NCBI GenBank assembly: GCA_036426205.1
Contig: CM071568.1
Span: forward strand, 115,593,504 to 115,657,503
Length of the DNA: 64,000 bases
Reading direction: 5' to 3'
Source: Ascaphus truei
Lineage: Eukaryota > Chordata > Amphibia > Anura > Ascaphidae
Shown here: in pieces, positions 33,100 through 43,267 of the stretch
How positions within the stretch are numbered: the stretch's first letter is position 1
Layout of the letters: every line of letters begins with the position of its first letter
Translations under genes and position numbers: made by a program
The notes under the pieces: generated by a model
The model's input: the letters and a program-made list of their open reading frames with translations, nothing else
Told to the model about the DNA's origin: nothing
The model's database searches: none

Positions 33100-33915
33100 A
33101 CTGGGTGGGTGGGAGACAGTGACTGGGTGGGAGACAGTGGGTGGGTGGCTGGGAGACAGTGACTGGGTGACAGTGATTGGGTGGATGACAGTGACTGGGT
33201 GGGTAGGTGGGTGGGTGACAGTGACTGGGTGGATGACAGTGACTGAGTGGGTGGGAGAGAGTGACTGGGTGACAGTGATTGGGTGGGTGACAGTGACTGG
33301 GTGGGTAGGTGGGTGGGTGACAGTGACTGGGTGGGTGACAGTGACTGGGTGGTTGACAGTGACTGGGTGGGTGACAGTGACTGGGTGAGTGCCAGTGACT
33401 GGGAGGGTGGGAAACAGTGACTGGGTGGGAGAGGGTGACTGGGTGACAGTGACTGGGTGGGTAGGTGGGTGGGAGAGGGTGACTGGGTGACAGTGACTGG
33501 GTGACAGTGACTGGGTGGGTGACAGTGACTGGGTGGGTGACAGTGACTGGGGNNNNNNNNNNNNNNNNNNNNNNNNNNNNNNNNNNNNNNNNNNNNNNNN
33601 NNNNNNNNNNNNNNNNNNNNNNNNNNNNNNNNNNNNNNNNNNNNNGGGTGGGTGACAGTGACTGGGTGGGTGACAGTGACTGGGTGGGTGGGAGACAGTA
33701 ACTGGGTGGGAGAGAGTGACTGGGTGACAGTGACTGGGTGATTAGGTCACAGTGACTGGTGGGTGACTGGTGGGTGGGTAGGTGGGTGGGTGACAGTGGC
33801 TGGGTGACAGTGACTGGGTGGGAGACAGTTACTGGGTGAGAGAGAGTGACTGGGTGACAGTGACTGGGTGGGTTACAGTGACTGGGTGGGTGACAGTGAC
33901 TGGGTGGGGTGACTT
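33100..33915. repeat. 18-bp minisatellite (GGGTGGGTGACAGTGACT) with assembly gap
   Basis: Tandem copies of an 18-bp unit and variants, interrupted by 93 N (33553-33645). True length is therefore unknown. The 88-138 residue ORFs (TVTGWV repeats) are not genes. Confidence 0.95.
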
Positions 33916-34352
33916 ACCTTGCCGCCGGACGCTTTCCCCTGCTGCCCCCGATATCCCCGCGGCAGCTGCCCGGGACGGGAGGTGGGCTTGGGAGCGCAGG
34001 AGGTGGGCTCGGGAGGGGGGGGCATGGGAGGTGAGCTCGGGGGGAACGCAGAAGCTGGCCGCGGGGGGAAGCGGGCCGCAGTAGGAGCTAGTACTTCCCC
34101 CTCCGTCCCACATAACGTGCGGGCCGCAGAGGAGCTGGTACTTCCTCCTCCGTCCCACGTTGGGAGCGGGGGGGGAAGGCCCTGCTTGCCCTGCGCATGC
34201 GCGCGGGACCGCAGGGGAATCGCGCCAATTTTTTTTAACTTGAGCAGGGGGGGGGGGGCACCGCGCGCCCAGACTCGCTGCGACCCGGCAATTTTGGTTC
34301 CGTGGCCCGGTGCCGGGTCGCGACCCACCATTTGGGAAACGCTGGGTTGAGG

Positions 34353-34766
34353 GATCCTGCAGAGCCAGACGAACCCTTGTCATGGGTGCTGCCAGGAAGG
34401 GCAGGCAGTGCTAGACTCATTCGGACAAGCCGGGCCGAAAGGGCCATAGTGACCCATTAGAAAAACTCCCATGGGTTGGAGTACCCTTATGTCCCTGAAC
34501 CCCTCATGCAAGAAATAGAGGACCAGAGGGATGGGTGGCTAAGAGAGACCATAGAGGCGTATATTGTCAAAGGTGGCAGATGCGCTGGGCGCCGGGCAGA
34601 AGAAAGGATTACTCAACTCATGAGCGTATGGAGCATAGGGCGCAGAATATGCATGCATAAAGTAGTGTATAGACCAGAGAGTGGGATACCCCAGGAGTAC
34701 AGCGTGACAGTAACAGACATGGCTGGCCGGGAAGTAAAGAAGCCAGACCCCAGGCACTATTATTAG
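34353..34766 (+). pseudogene. Element 1 ORF, portion after the hAT insertion
   Basis: Directly after the duplication the frame gives DPAEPDEPLSWVLPGRAG, then after a stop near 34460 a second frame reads YPYVPEPLMQEIEDQRDGWL through to DPRHYY at 34766. It is charged and Arg-rich, with no protease or polymerase motif. I do not recognise it. It may be the C-terminal part of the protein interrupted at 30573. Confidence 0.4.
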
Positions 34767-34949
34767 GTAGATAGGATAGTGGGGTCTGCTTAGGTACAGT
34801 GCCATCTGCTGGTCAGTGAGCATTGTAGAGTCATTATATCATGAAAACAGTATGATATAAATTTGTTGTGCATAATTATGTGTTATGTTTTGCACTGCTT
34901 CCTGGAAGAAGGTACACCAAATTTAGGTCCCAGACGGGGTGTTGGGATT

Positions 34950-34963
34950 CACCAGGGGGAGAA
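34950..34963 (+). other. Polypurine tract of element 1
   Basis: CACCAGGGGGAGAATATAGCC straddles the start of the 3' LTR; the same tract precedes the 3' LTR of the second element (47720-47733). Confidence 0.6.
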
Positions 34964-35788
34964 TATAGCCATGCTGTAAAATGGCATACAGTTTTCTCTC
35001 ATGCTGGCAGTAAGCCTGGTAAGTTACAGGGTTGCCAGCATCAATCATGGAGGTTTGCCCTCACACCCTGGTGAGGTGTCATATGTATTCAAGGGGAGTG
35101 GTAACATGCTCTGAGTCCACCGTTAGTGACATCAGAGATGTGCCTGTTCCTGAGGTATATAAGGCACAAGCAATTGCACAAAGTAGTGTTGAAGTGTGTT
35201 CTACAAGGTGAGTTCAGAGCAGAGACGGCAAGGTGTTCACTAGTTAGTTAACTAGTGACACAGTTCTAACTCAAGGGCAAGCAAGCAGCAAGGCTGGCGG
35301 GCCTACACTGTGTCCAGGGACCTGGCACATGGTGGTGATCTCCTGAGGGAAGAGGTGATCCACTCCTTGGGAGGGCGGACCTTTGAAAGGGAAAGTACAG
35401 ATAATAATCGGCTAAGCTGTCGCTGTGAGGGGCAGCTTGCCCATAGAAATACAATAAGATGCCCTTGATCAAAGAAACCCCAATGTGTGAGTGGGAAGTT
35501 ACTCCACAGCGGAAGGTACCACCAAGAAGGATTTCATCATAGAACCATCTTGTTGCGGACGCAGAGATCCTGATGAGGTGAGGCGCTCCACTGTATGTAG
35601 GAGGACTCTAGCACACTACCTCCGCAACTGTCTGGGTTGACATCCCCACACAACATCAATCAGGGAGGACTCAGGAGTCCTGTTGCCAACAGGTGCACCA
35701 CCAGACACGACCCTGTAATGGGGACTGGTTAGACCAAAGGGGCCAATGTGGATTGGGTGGGGTCAAGCCAGAGCAGAAATCCGTTACA
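34964..35788 (+). repeat. 3' LTR of element 1
   Basis: Longer than the 5' copy: it alone has a CATGCTGGCAGTAAGCCTGG block (about 35000), a ~165-bp block from about 35200 to 35365 and a ~22-bp block near 35420. The AATAAGATG near 35453 replaces AATAAA. It abuts a TA repeat on its right. Confidence 0.8.
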
Positions 35789-36440
35789 TATATATATATA
35801 TATATATATAATATATATTATATTATATATATATAGTAATGTGGTAATGTTTGGGGTTTCTCAGAGCTTGTTGGGAATCTGTGTGTTTATTAACATTGCA
35901 TGGTATAACCATGAATTGTTCTTGAATATTGGGCCATTATTCCCTCAGGTGTGCAAATTGACGTTGTACAAAGTGACGTAATATGAGTTTGTCACTTAAA
36001 ACCATAGCACACGGTGTATATTTTGTTAAGGTCTGTTAAATGCTTTTCAATCAAATAAATGTGTGTTCCCATGAGCATGACACTGACCATTAAGGATACC
36101 ACTGTCAGTAAGCAATAACTATGAATGTTATTGTTTTTTCATAAGTGAACATCACTGTCTGCAAATGTACCTTGCAATTTTGTCACACACTCTTCCTGAC
36201 ATGATCGTATTGCATCTTAAAAATGTGTTGTGTAGTCCTACTACATCAAGTACAATAGAATATAGAGATATTAATTTGTGTATAATTTAAATAGATGTTA
36301 ATGTAGGTGCACTATTGGCTAAATGTTAACATGCACATTTGAATTTGTTATGATGTAATGAGTTTGTAGGGGATGCCCAAGTACTTTACATAATTGAACA
36401 TTGTATTGACCTAGGACTTTTAATAACGGTATTTTACCAT
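35789..36440. other. TA microsatellite then unassigned AT-rich DNA
   Basis: (TA)n to about 35835, then AT-rich sequence with no recognised structure. Confidence 0.5.
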
Positions 36441-36449
36441 TAATACCAT

Positions 36450-36800
36450 AAATAAATAAATATTTTGCCGCTCCTCCTTCTCTTACCGTGCACCACAAAA
36501 CTGGAACAACCTACCGGAGACTCTCACATCCACCACCAGTTTAAATTCTTTCAAATCTAAGTCTGTCTCACATTTTAATCTGGTCTGTAACTGTTACATA
36601 TGCCTATAATATATATTATCTTTAACTGTGCATGCAATGTCTTGTATATAATGTTTACCCTGTTCACTTATGTAACTGTATTTGTAACCATATATTATTT
36701 GTCTTAACTCTATGCCCAGGACATACTTGAAAACGAGAGATAACTCTCAATGTATTACTTCCTGGTAAAATATTTTATAAATAAATAAATAAAACCTTAG
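36450..36800 (+). pseudogene. CR1/L2-group LINE, C-terminal end and 3' tail
   Basis: The plus strand encodes APQNWNNLPETLTSTTSLNS and FKSKSVSHF, the usual C-terminal block, and ends in an AAATA repeat (ATAAATAAATAAATAAAA, about 36780). 5' truncated, like the copy at 17180-17520, but a different subfamily by sequence. Confidence 0.7.
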
Positions 36801-36849
36801 TGCCTTGATTCATGTCATAGTACTTACCTTGTTCAAGCTCAGCTTCGCT

Positions 36850-37115
36850 GTGGCCTATGTCCTTGTCAGCCACCAAGCTCAGCCTCGCCTCCATTGGGGT
36901 CAGATGTAGGTGTTGGCGGGCATGCCGACGGCTTTCAGCCTCCTTCTGTTTCACCTTCTACTTTAGGTCAGAGAATCTTTTCTTACAATTTTCAGTGCAC
37001 CTTTTGGCCACTCAGTTGCGGAGACAGTGTTGCAGATCTCCTTCCACATCTGGGTTTTATCAGTACTTTTAGTCCTGGCTGCAGGTAGGAGAACAAATGC
37101 GGAGATGCTGTTACT
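36850..37115 (-). pseudogene. Myb/SANT-like DNA-binding protein fossil (Harbinger accessory, NAIF1-like)
   Basis: Minus strand: TDKTQMWKEICNTVSA then, after a frameshift, CKKRFSDLK, a stop, and KVKQKEAESRRHARQHLH, LTPMEARLSLV. The tryptophan, the IC-N-V block and C-KK-R-FSDLK-KVK match the Myb/SANT-like domain of NAIF1 and the second proteins of vertebrate Harbinger transposons, which help the nuclease bind DNA. It ends in a splice-like boundary near 36825 (CTTACC on the plus strand). At least one frameshift and one stop, so dead. Confidence 0.6.
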
Positions 37116-38510
37116 ACTATATAGGGTAATGTAAATAAACAGAATGAAATGTTTAAGGAGTGCAAATATGATAACTATTTTAACATGTGTGTCGCTGTGT
37201 GTTTCAGATAGTGTGGGTATCTGTGGCACACACACCAACAAGAGAGGGGGGGAAGCCTCCCTTAGAATATTTTATAATGGGGGTGGGGGGCTTCATAAAA
37301 TGTGCTATTTCTCCTAAGTGTAAAATAGTTGTGACCACCCCTAAGCTACAGCAGTGGGGGTGGTCACAACTATGGAAGTGTGAAAATGTATGTGACATGT
37401 TAATGCTTAGATTTCTTTGTGCACGCTACTCTCCAATAGGGCTGTGTTGCTGTCTGACGCATAAGAGGACGTTTTGCTGTTATTGCTCGTGAGCAATTGG
37501 AAACTTTTTTCTCCACTCTAGAGAGAATTTAAAGGGACCTAGCACGTGTGTTACCACACGTGGGAACGGGCATGAAGAAGAGGAACATTCTCCCCCAAAA
37601 CATTGCCCCCCTTGTTTGCTGCATCTGTTTTGTTCTCCCTTTTTCACCTTGTCAACCCGTTTTCCCCTCCTTGTTTTCACCAGCTGTTCAGTCACAGCCA
37701 CTGGGACACTTTCCTCTTTTTGGATCTACTGGATGCCTACCACCTTTAGAATAAGAAAAATATCCATACTTCGTTGCACAATTTATAGAAAGGAACTTTA
37801 TCAGCAGCTTTTGTTGTTAGATCATAATCAGATTATTACTATTTTATTTAATTTTATATAATTTATTGTTTCGTGTCCCTCTTTATCTCTGTTTCTCATA
37901 TCTGCATTGCTGTTTCACATCGTGTTTATACTGTACACCCGTGGCACTGATGTATGTAGCATATTTACACTAGTAACAATTCATTTTGATGGATTCTTGT
38001 CATTCCTTTTTCTTTTGAGTGCTGGGAATATCCCCTGTTTTTGCTTTATTTATTTAGGGAAATAGGGTTCCCTTTATTGCTCCCTTTGCACCACTCTTTT
38101 TGTATTATCGTGATTGTTCTATTAGGCATGCTGTTTAACCTCTATAAATGTTGTACTACTCACAAATACCTACAAACACAGATCCCAGTCTATCTCTTCC
38201 TGATTCCCCACAGCATTGACACAAGCTCTCTGAAATGGCTTCTCAATGTAGTGTGCATAAAGGGTTGTCCCGTGGGATTATTACACTCTGCTTTAAAAGC
38301 AAAAAAAAAAAAAAGATGCACTGTTTGGCTGCTAAACAGAGCGGTTTGGCATTTTTAAGATGGGGTTTAGAAGATGCGATTTGCAATAGAAAATAGGGTT
38401 TTTTAACAGCAACCCGATTTCATTCCACGACTTCTGAACATGCAAAGCTGCATGGTTTGGCAATGACAACTTTTAAGTTACTAGAATAGGCCCCTTAGTG
38501 TCCATGGCAC
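37115..38510. other. Unassigned DNA, no recognised gene
   Basis: Contains an inverted pair GTTGTGACCACCCC / GGGGTGGTCACAAC (37329-37372) and otherwise nothing I can name. An end-like GAATAGGCCCCTTA at about 38484 resembles a PIF/Harbinger right end, but I could not find its partner. Confidence 0.4.
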
Positions 38511-38514
38511 TGGC

Positions 38515-38660
38515 TTCTCCTGCATTTCCTCCTACCTCACTCACCACTTTCACCGCTAATTCAGTGTTTCTTTTGCCAACTCATTCTCTACCTCCATTGA
38601 TCTCTCTGTAGGTGCACTTCAGGGCTCTATTTTAGGTCCTCTACTCTTCCCTTTATGAGC
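38515..38660 (+). pseudogene. LINE reverse transcriptase fragment
   Basis: A frame reading SYLTHHFH, SVSFANSFSTSIDLSVGALQ and GSILGPLLFPL matches the fingers-palm junction of CR1/L2-type reverse transcriptase (PQGSILGPLLF motif, Pro replaced by Leu). Only about 45 residues remain; the catalytic YxDD region is absent. Confidence 0.6.
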
Positions 38661-40028
38661 TGGATCCACAGAGCTCCGTTAAATCAGGGTTCATAACATT
38701 TTCTAAAACAGGAACTGACATTACTTTCCCCGAGGTAAATGTGTATCTTCACAGCTAATTAATTGGAAAAACAATGGCTGAAATATATCTCATTAGCATA
38801 GGGTTACGGTCATGTAACAAACCTTTAGTGCATTTGTTCTTGAGACATCTGTGCATATATACATTAGCATTTATTAACGCACTTTTGCTTAACACATAAG
38901 TTGCAGAGATGAGCAATGAGAAATGTATAGTGCAAGTGTCTTACAAAAACAGACCACACAATAATTTGTTTCTAGTACCACCCATGTGTTTTGGAAATAG
39001 TAGCACATGCATTAAATAATGCACATGCGAGCTACTTAATTATAAACAAATAGTATATATATAAAAAAAAAAGGATTAATAGAAGTGCAACATGTATTTG
39101 ACTCAGAGTACACCTGTGTTGATGGAGCAACTCGTCTCAACAAGGCTCCAGTGGTCCCATAAAGAAGCCTTTATGCATTAGGATAACAAGGCTCACAAAT
39201 AAATAGGATAACAGAACATTTCCCCAAACTACTTGGTGAGCTATGCTACTGCACAAGCACGACAGAGAAGAAATGTATCTGGATGTACATCCTAACTGCT
39301 ATTAATGCACAAGGCCACACAATCAAGACCACATAAATGCTGAAAAAGAAGTAGGCTGATAGTAAGAGGAAGCTAATGAAAACAAATTGTCTGATTATGC
39401 CAAAGACATAAGCAGAATGGACCACCTGAAGAGCTACACCTGTCTCTTTAGGAGGAATGCATGCTAAAGGTCATTTCCCCATATACCGTGGTTGGTCTTC
39501 CATCCCTCATTGATACTTGTGACCTGCCTAAAGAGAAAGTGAAAAAATAACCCGGTGCTCGTGATGTACAGGTACTGTAGTGATGTAAACTAAAAAGTGA
39601 ATAATTAGGAGCTCAAAACCCCCATTAGAACTACCTGTAAGTTCATGAAAACAGGTGAAAAATGAAAACATCAGGGAGCTCTGAAAAGTACAAAATATAT
39701 GCAACTAATAAATATAAGTAGATATTATACAATAAATATGAAAACAAAACTTCTGTCTGAAAAAGCGATCAAATGATTTCAACCATATAGTGGTGTGGTG
39801 TTCTCTTATTTCATTTCCTTTACAGACAGCCAACAGCAAATTTCTTCTTCCATGGTTTCATAAAGAGAGAAAGAAAATACCCAATTGTGTAGGTTGTACA
39901 AGTTTTATTTCTCTGAAAACATTTAAAGGTCACACTCACATTTCCAATGATTTCTAAAAACAATGTACAGGGGTCTTTGGGTCCTTGATGGCCCTGCGTG
40001 AGCAGAAAGCTGCTCAGTACTGCATCTT
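38660..40028. other. Unassigned AT-rich DNA
   Basis: A short motif near 38655 (CAGAGCTCCGTTAAATCAGG) resembles one near 63354 (CTAAGCTCCATTAATTCAGG), perhaps shared ends of a small repeat. No gene is visible. Confidence 0.4.
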
Positions 40029-40043
40029 AATACATGACTATAA

Positions 40044-40199
40044 GCAGGAACACCTCGTGAAGGAAAAAGACGCGATGCACTGCCGTGCAAACAGAACGAA
40101 GGCTGGTCACGTGACTCAAAAAACTTTATTGCAACGAGTGTAGAGCTAACAAATCCTTTGACGCGTTTCAGCCGATTGGCCTTTGTCAAAAAAGTCAAA
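40044..40199 (-). mobile_element. 156-bp hammerhead-bearing insertion with 15-bp target duplication
   Basis: AATACATGACTATAA occurs at 40029-40043 and 40200-40214, exactly flanking this segment. On the minus strand it starts TTTGACTTTTTTGACAAAGG, contains TTGACAA - GGCC/GGCT stem - GAAACGCGTC (40155-40190, a degenerate hammerhead core) and an AATAAAG signal, and ends GGTGTTCCTGC. It carries no coding sequence. The best reading is a terminal repeat of a Penelope-like element inserted by itself. Confidence 0.75.
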
Positions 40200-40534
40200 A
40201 ATACATGACTATAAATTGCATGTTCACAGTGTAATAGTGATTAGTGAACCACTGCACGTATTCTTAACATTTTACTCCATTACACTACATTACACTACAT
40301 TACAGTTTAGCTATAAGAACATGTGTTAATCCAAAAACTGGACTGGGTCATTTTAGCACACTTTGAATAAGGATTTACTTGAGACATTGGAATCAATATT
40401 ACAAACCTAATATTATACTGTATGAAGTTATATACACAAGTAATATTTTAATATCTAAGATGTTAATAATTTTTACATAACAAATGTGCTATTAGCTATT
40501 TAGTAATAATTACCATTCAATTAATATATTTTCA

Positions 40535-40760
40535 TGAGTAAGGGTGATTTAGTTAAACCCTTTGGCCAACGCGTTATAAGCCTGCTGCCACACCACGGCA
40601 TGACCAGAATGCAGGTCCTAACAGTACCTGTGAAAATTTTCTGCAGTGGAGGGAGAATGGCCTCAGTGGACCAGTCCTGCAGAGGTACATGGAAAAATCT
40701 GCTACTTAAAAAGTGGTCAGGGGTGAGCTTAAACCTTGAGAGGAGTGGCCACTAACCTCC
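40535..40760 (+). repeat. Dispersed 'TTGGCCAAAG' repeat copy
   Basis: CATGAGTAAGGGTGATTTAG, CCCTTTGGCCAACGCGTTAT, AAGCCTGCTGCCACACCACG, GCAGGTCCTAACA in the usual order. Confidence 0.7.
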
Positions 40761-40868
40761 AACCAACTGATACCAGTTGAAAATTAAAATGAATGAACAC
40801 ACAATCCCAGCAAGCTCTAGCCCCAGAACCCACCACATCATATATACTGTATTATATATATACACCAC

Positions 40869-40906
40869 CTTGACAAAAGTCGCATTCGTGGACCGAAACG
40901 TTGGTT
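40869..40906 (+). ncRNA. Hammerhead-like motif, Penelope type
   Basis: CTTGACAAAA, GTC/GAC stem, CGAAACGTTGG; core partly degenerate (TTGACAA for CUGANGA). It is followed by Penelope-terminus-like sequence to about 41070, where a TA repeat begins. Confidence 0.45.
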
Positions 40907-41079
40907 TTGTGTTTATTTTTTCAATACACTTGTTTGTTCAATTCTGGAGTGCTGCCTGCTGATTTAGTTTCCAAACGGTATCGTATTGCTTATTCTTCAT
41001 TATAGGATCTGCACCCACACCAGTGACTATTATCACGGAGTACTTTTTGTTCTTTTTCTATGTTATATATATATATATA

Positions 41080-41310
41080 TATTTGTGTCAAAAGGAGTGC
41101 TACTGAGCGGTGGCCAAATGTATACAACAAAAGACAAAAATACCCAATGCTACATCCAATGTGACAAAATACAGTTAGATACTTCAATGTTAGTATTCTC
41201 ATGAGTAAGGGTCATTTAGTTAAACCCCATGGCCAAAGCATTATAAGCCTGCAGCGCTTCACGGCATGACCAGTATGCAGGTTCTAACAATACTGGTCAT
41301 GCTGTGAAGT
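41080..41310 (+). repeat. Dispersed 'TTGGCCAAAG' repeat copy
   Basis: GTGTCAAAAGGAGTGCTACT, ACATCCAATGTGACAAAA, CATGAGTAAGGGTCATTTAG, CCATGGCCAAAGCATTATAA, GCAGGTTCTAACA. About 500 bp from the copy at 40535, same orientation. Confidence 0.7.
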
Positions 41311-42527
41311 GGCTGCAAATATGATATAGAGTTCAGCATAGATGCAAGTGTATTTAGTTTTCCAATACATCACAGGGTTGTTAAAACAGATTTATCAAAA
41401 ACAAAAGTTTGTGCTATTCTTGAGCACTAGCTATACACAGATTACCCTATCTGCAGTTTTGGTGTCTTGCCCACTTACCAACTAAATAAACATAAAGGTT
41501 AGCCATTTTACCTTGCAGCCTCCCAGCTCTTCTGACTGGGGTAATGGGGTAGAGGGAGCTAACTCAGCCTTGCAGCTTAAAACACTGTCTGTTAATTAGC
41601 CCGTCGAGCTGCAATTATCTCCCTAGTGGAATTTCTGCAGATGAGTGGAAATCGTGGTCTGGACCATTTAACAAGCTGTCTAAGTCTGCTGGAGCATAAG
41701 CCCATACTCTGCTCCAGGGACCCTTAACATGACTTGCACATCTCAGAACACTTGCATAGCTGAAATCTTACCCTGGGGCTTTTAACTCTCTGTTGGAGGC
41801 TTTTCTCCAAATCGCCTCCTCTGATACCAAAAGAGACCCTCTATGTAGCAAATGACATGTCAGAGCGATGACACTTATAAAAGTGCTAACCACAAATGTT
41901 CTAGAGAAATTTGATTTTAAATCAGGGACCATTTACAAATGGCATCATTTGGCTAAACCAGGCACACATTTTCATATACAACCTCATATTCCCCCTGTAA
42001 CATTTTCTGTCTTTACAACTTCAGACACAGACTAATCTGACAATGACCAGCAACAAAAAAAACATACAGAACTGCTGTTGATTCTTTTTTAGACAGACCC
42101 TCCACATTTGAACAAAAAAAGCGGGACAAGACGGGGAGGCACAAAGCTTAATAGACAGAGATTGATGGGGCTACAGATGGGGAAGCCACTTTCCACTGCA
42201 AAGAAGGCACAGAAAATGACTATAATAATCATCGGCTATCTGCAGGACAAGTATCTGTTTTACAGTGGGTTTTATCATTTTCACCTACCAATCCACAATA
42301 CTTCTGATTAGGTGGAAGACCGGCATATTTTTTGTCACAAATTATGTTTCTGCAAGTTTTATCATGAGACAGGAGAATTGGCTAATTTTGAGAACTCTGT
42401 GGCTAATGCCTCTATCTCTAATTTTAGATCTACAGATCAGGGTGTCCATAATGATCTAATGTCACTGCTAGAGGATCAAAATGAAGATATTTGGGAAAAT
42501 CTGATCAGCTTTCCCATTATAGGACCA
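41310..42527. other. Unassigned DNA, no recognised gene
   Basis: Small ORFs at 42108-42311 and 42265-42596 have no family resemblance. I see no repeat boundaries. Confidence 0.4.
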
Positions 42528-43069
42528 TGTAACAGGGACATCCCTGTTTTAGAGAAAAGCTGCCTCAGAGCTCTGAATCAGCATGGAGCTGGTTAACTGC
42601 AGCCACTCCATTAGCCAGTCTCCACCTGGATTAATTAGAGCTCTGTGAAAGAGTGTCATGTGAGACACAGGAGAGAGATTTTCCTCAGCACATAAGGGTG
42701 CCGACATGAGGAAAGAGGTCTTGAGTGCACAGGAGAACCTTTTTTCCTGGACACAGAGGACCCAGGAACCTGCCAGAGGCTGGACCCTCAAACACACCAA
42801 GACACCTGAACACCACTGACCTGAAGGGACACCTGCTTTAAGGTACCGCTGAGACTTTGGTGGTGGCATGCTGGTAAGGGGCTTTTCCCCCCAGTCTTAC
42901 AAATAGGGACTGGGGAGTGAGTTTGCCCTTACACAGGGATACTGTAGGTGTTTGTTGTTGTATGTATATTTTTGTTTGCTGTGTTTTTTAAAGGAACAGG
43001 CAATAAAGCCTTATGTTACTTTCACCCTAAACGGTCTCTATTAGCATACCTCTGCACACATCTCTTACA
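42528..43069 (+). mobile_element. Probable solo LTR
   Basis: Begins TGTAACAGGGACATCC and ends CACATCTCTTACA (TG...CA), with near-identical flanking pentamers GACCA and GAGCA. AATAAAG near 43001 would be the polyadenylation signal. No partner LTR or internal sequence is seen. The ORFs across it are not supported. Confidence 0.5.
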
Positions 43070-43267
43070 GAGCAAAATCCACTTTCTCTCTCCCGTACAG
43101 TCATGCTCATGTAACGCATATTCCCCCCCCCTCCTGGGAGATATAGCGGCTACGGTGTATGTGGTGTGTTACATGCGGCTCACAGGAGGCCTTAACCTCC
43201 GCTACTGGGACCCTGGGGTGTACCTGATCCGGTTGATGACAGCGCTTCCACCTGCATGGGATCCTAA

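Larger units (their letters stand above)
30581..34344. mobile_element. Non-autonomous hAT element swollen by tandem repeats
   Basis: Ends CAGCGTTTCCCAAAC and GTTTGGGAAACGCTG are perfect inverted repeats, flanked by an exact 8-bp duplication GGTTGAGG (30573-30580, 34345-34352). Within it lie about 2.2 kb of CA repeats, a minisatellite with an assembly gap, and a GC-rich segment (33920-34330). No transposase is visible. Long ORFs of Cys-Val or Thr-His repeats are translations of the microsatellite. It sits inside LTR element 1. Confidence 0.9.
27159..35788 (+). mobile_element. LTR retroelement 1 (non-autonomous, no pol), split by a hAT element
   Basis: Two direct LTRs (27159-27766, TGTAGCC...ATTACA; 34964-35788, TATAGCC...GTTACA) bound the element, which lies within a TA microsatellite that continues on both sides. 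A primer-site candidate follows the 5' LTR and a polypurine tract precedes the 3' LTR. The interior, after removal of a 3.76 kb hAT insertion, is about 3.4 kb and has fossil ORFs with no protease, reverse transcriptase, RNase H or integrase. It shares primer-site motif, polypurine tract and a zinc-ribbon-like segment with the element at 43268-49561. I infer a Ty3/gypsy-related, helper-dependent element. Confidence 0.75.

Noticed and set aside
32968..33920. Plus-strand ORFs with TVTGWV repeats
   Set aside because: Translations of an 18-bp minisatellite; one runs through the assembly gap.
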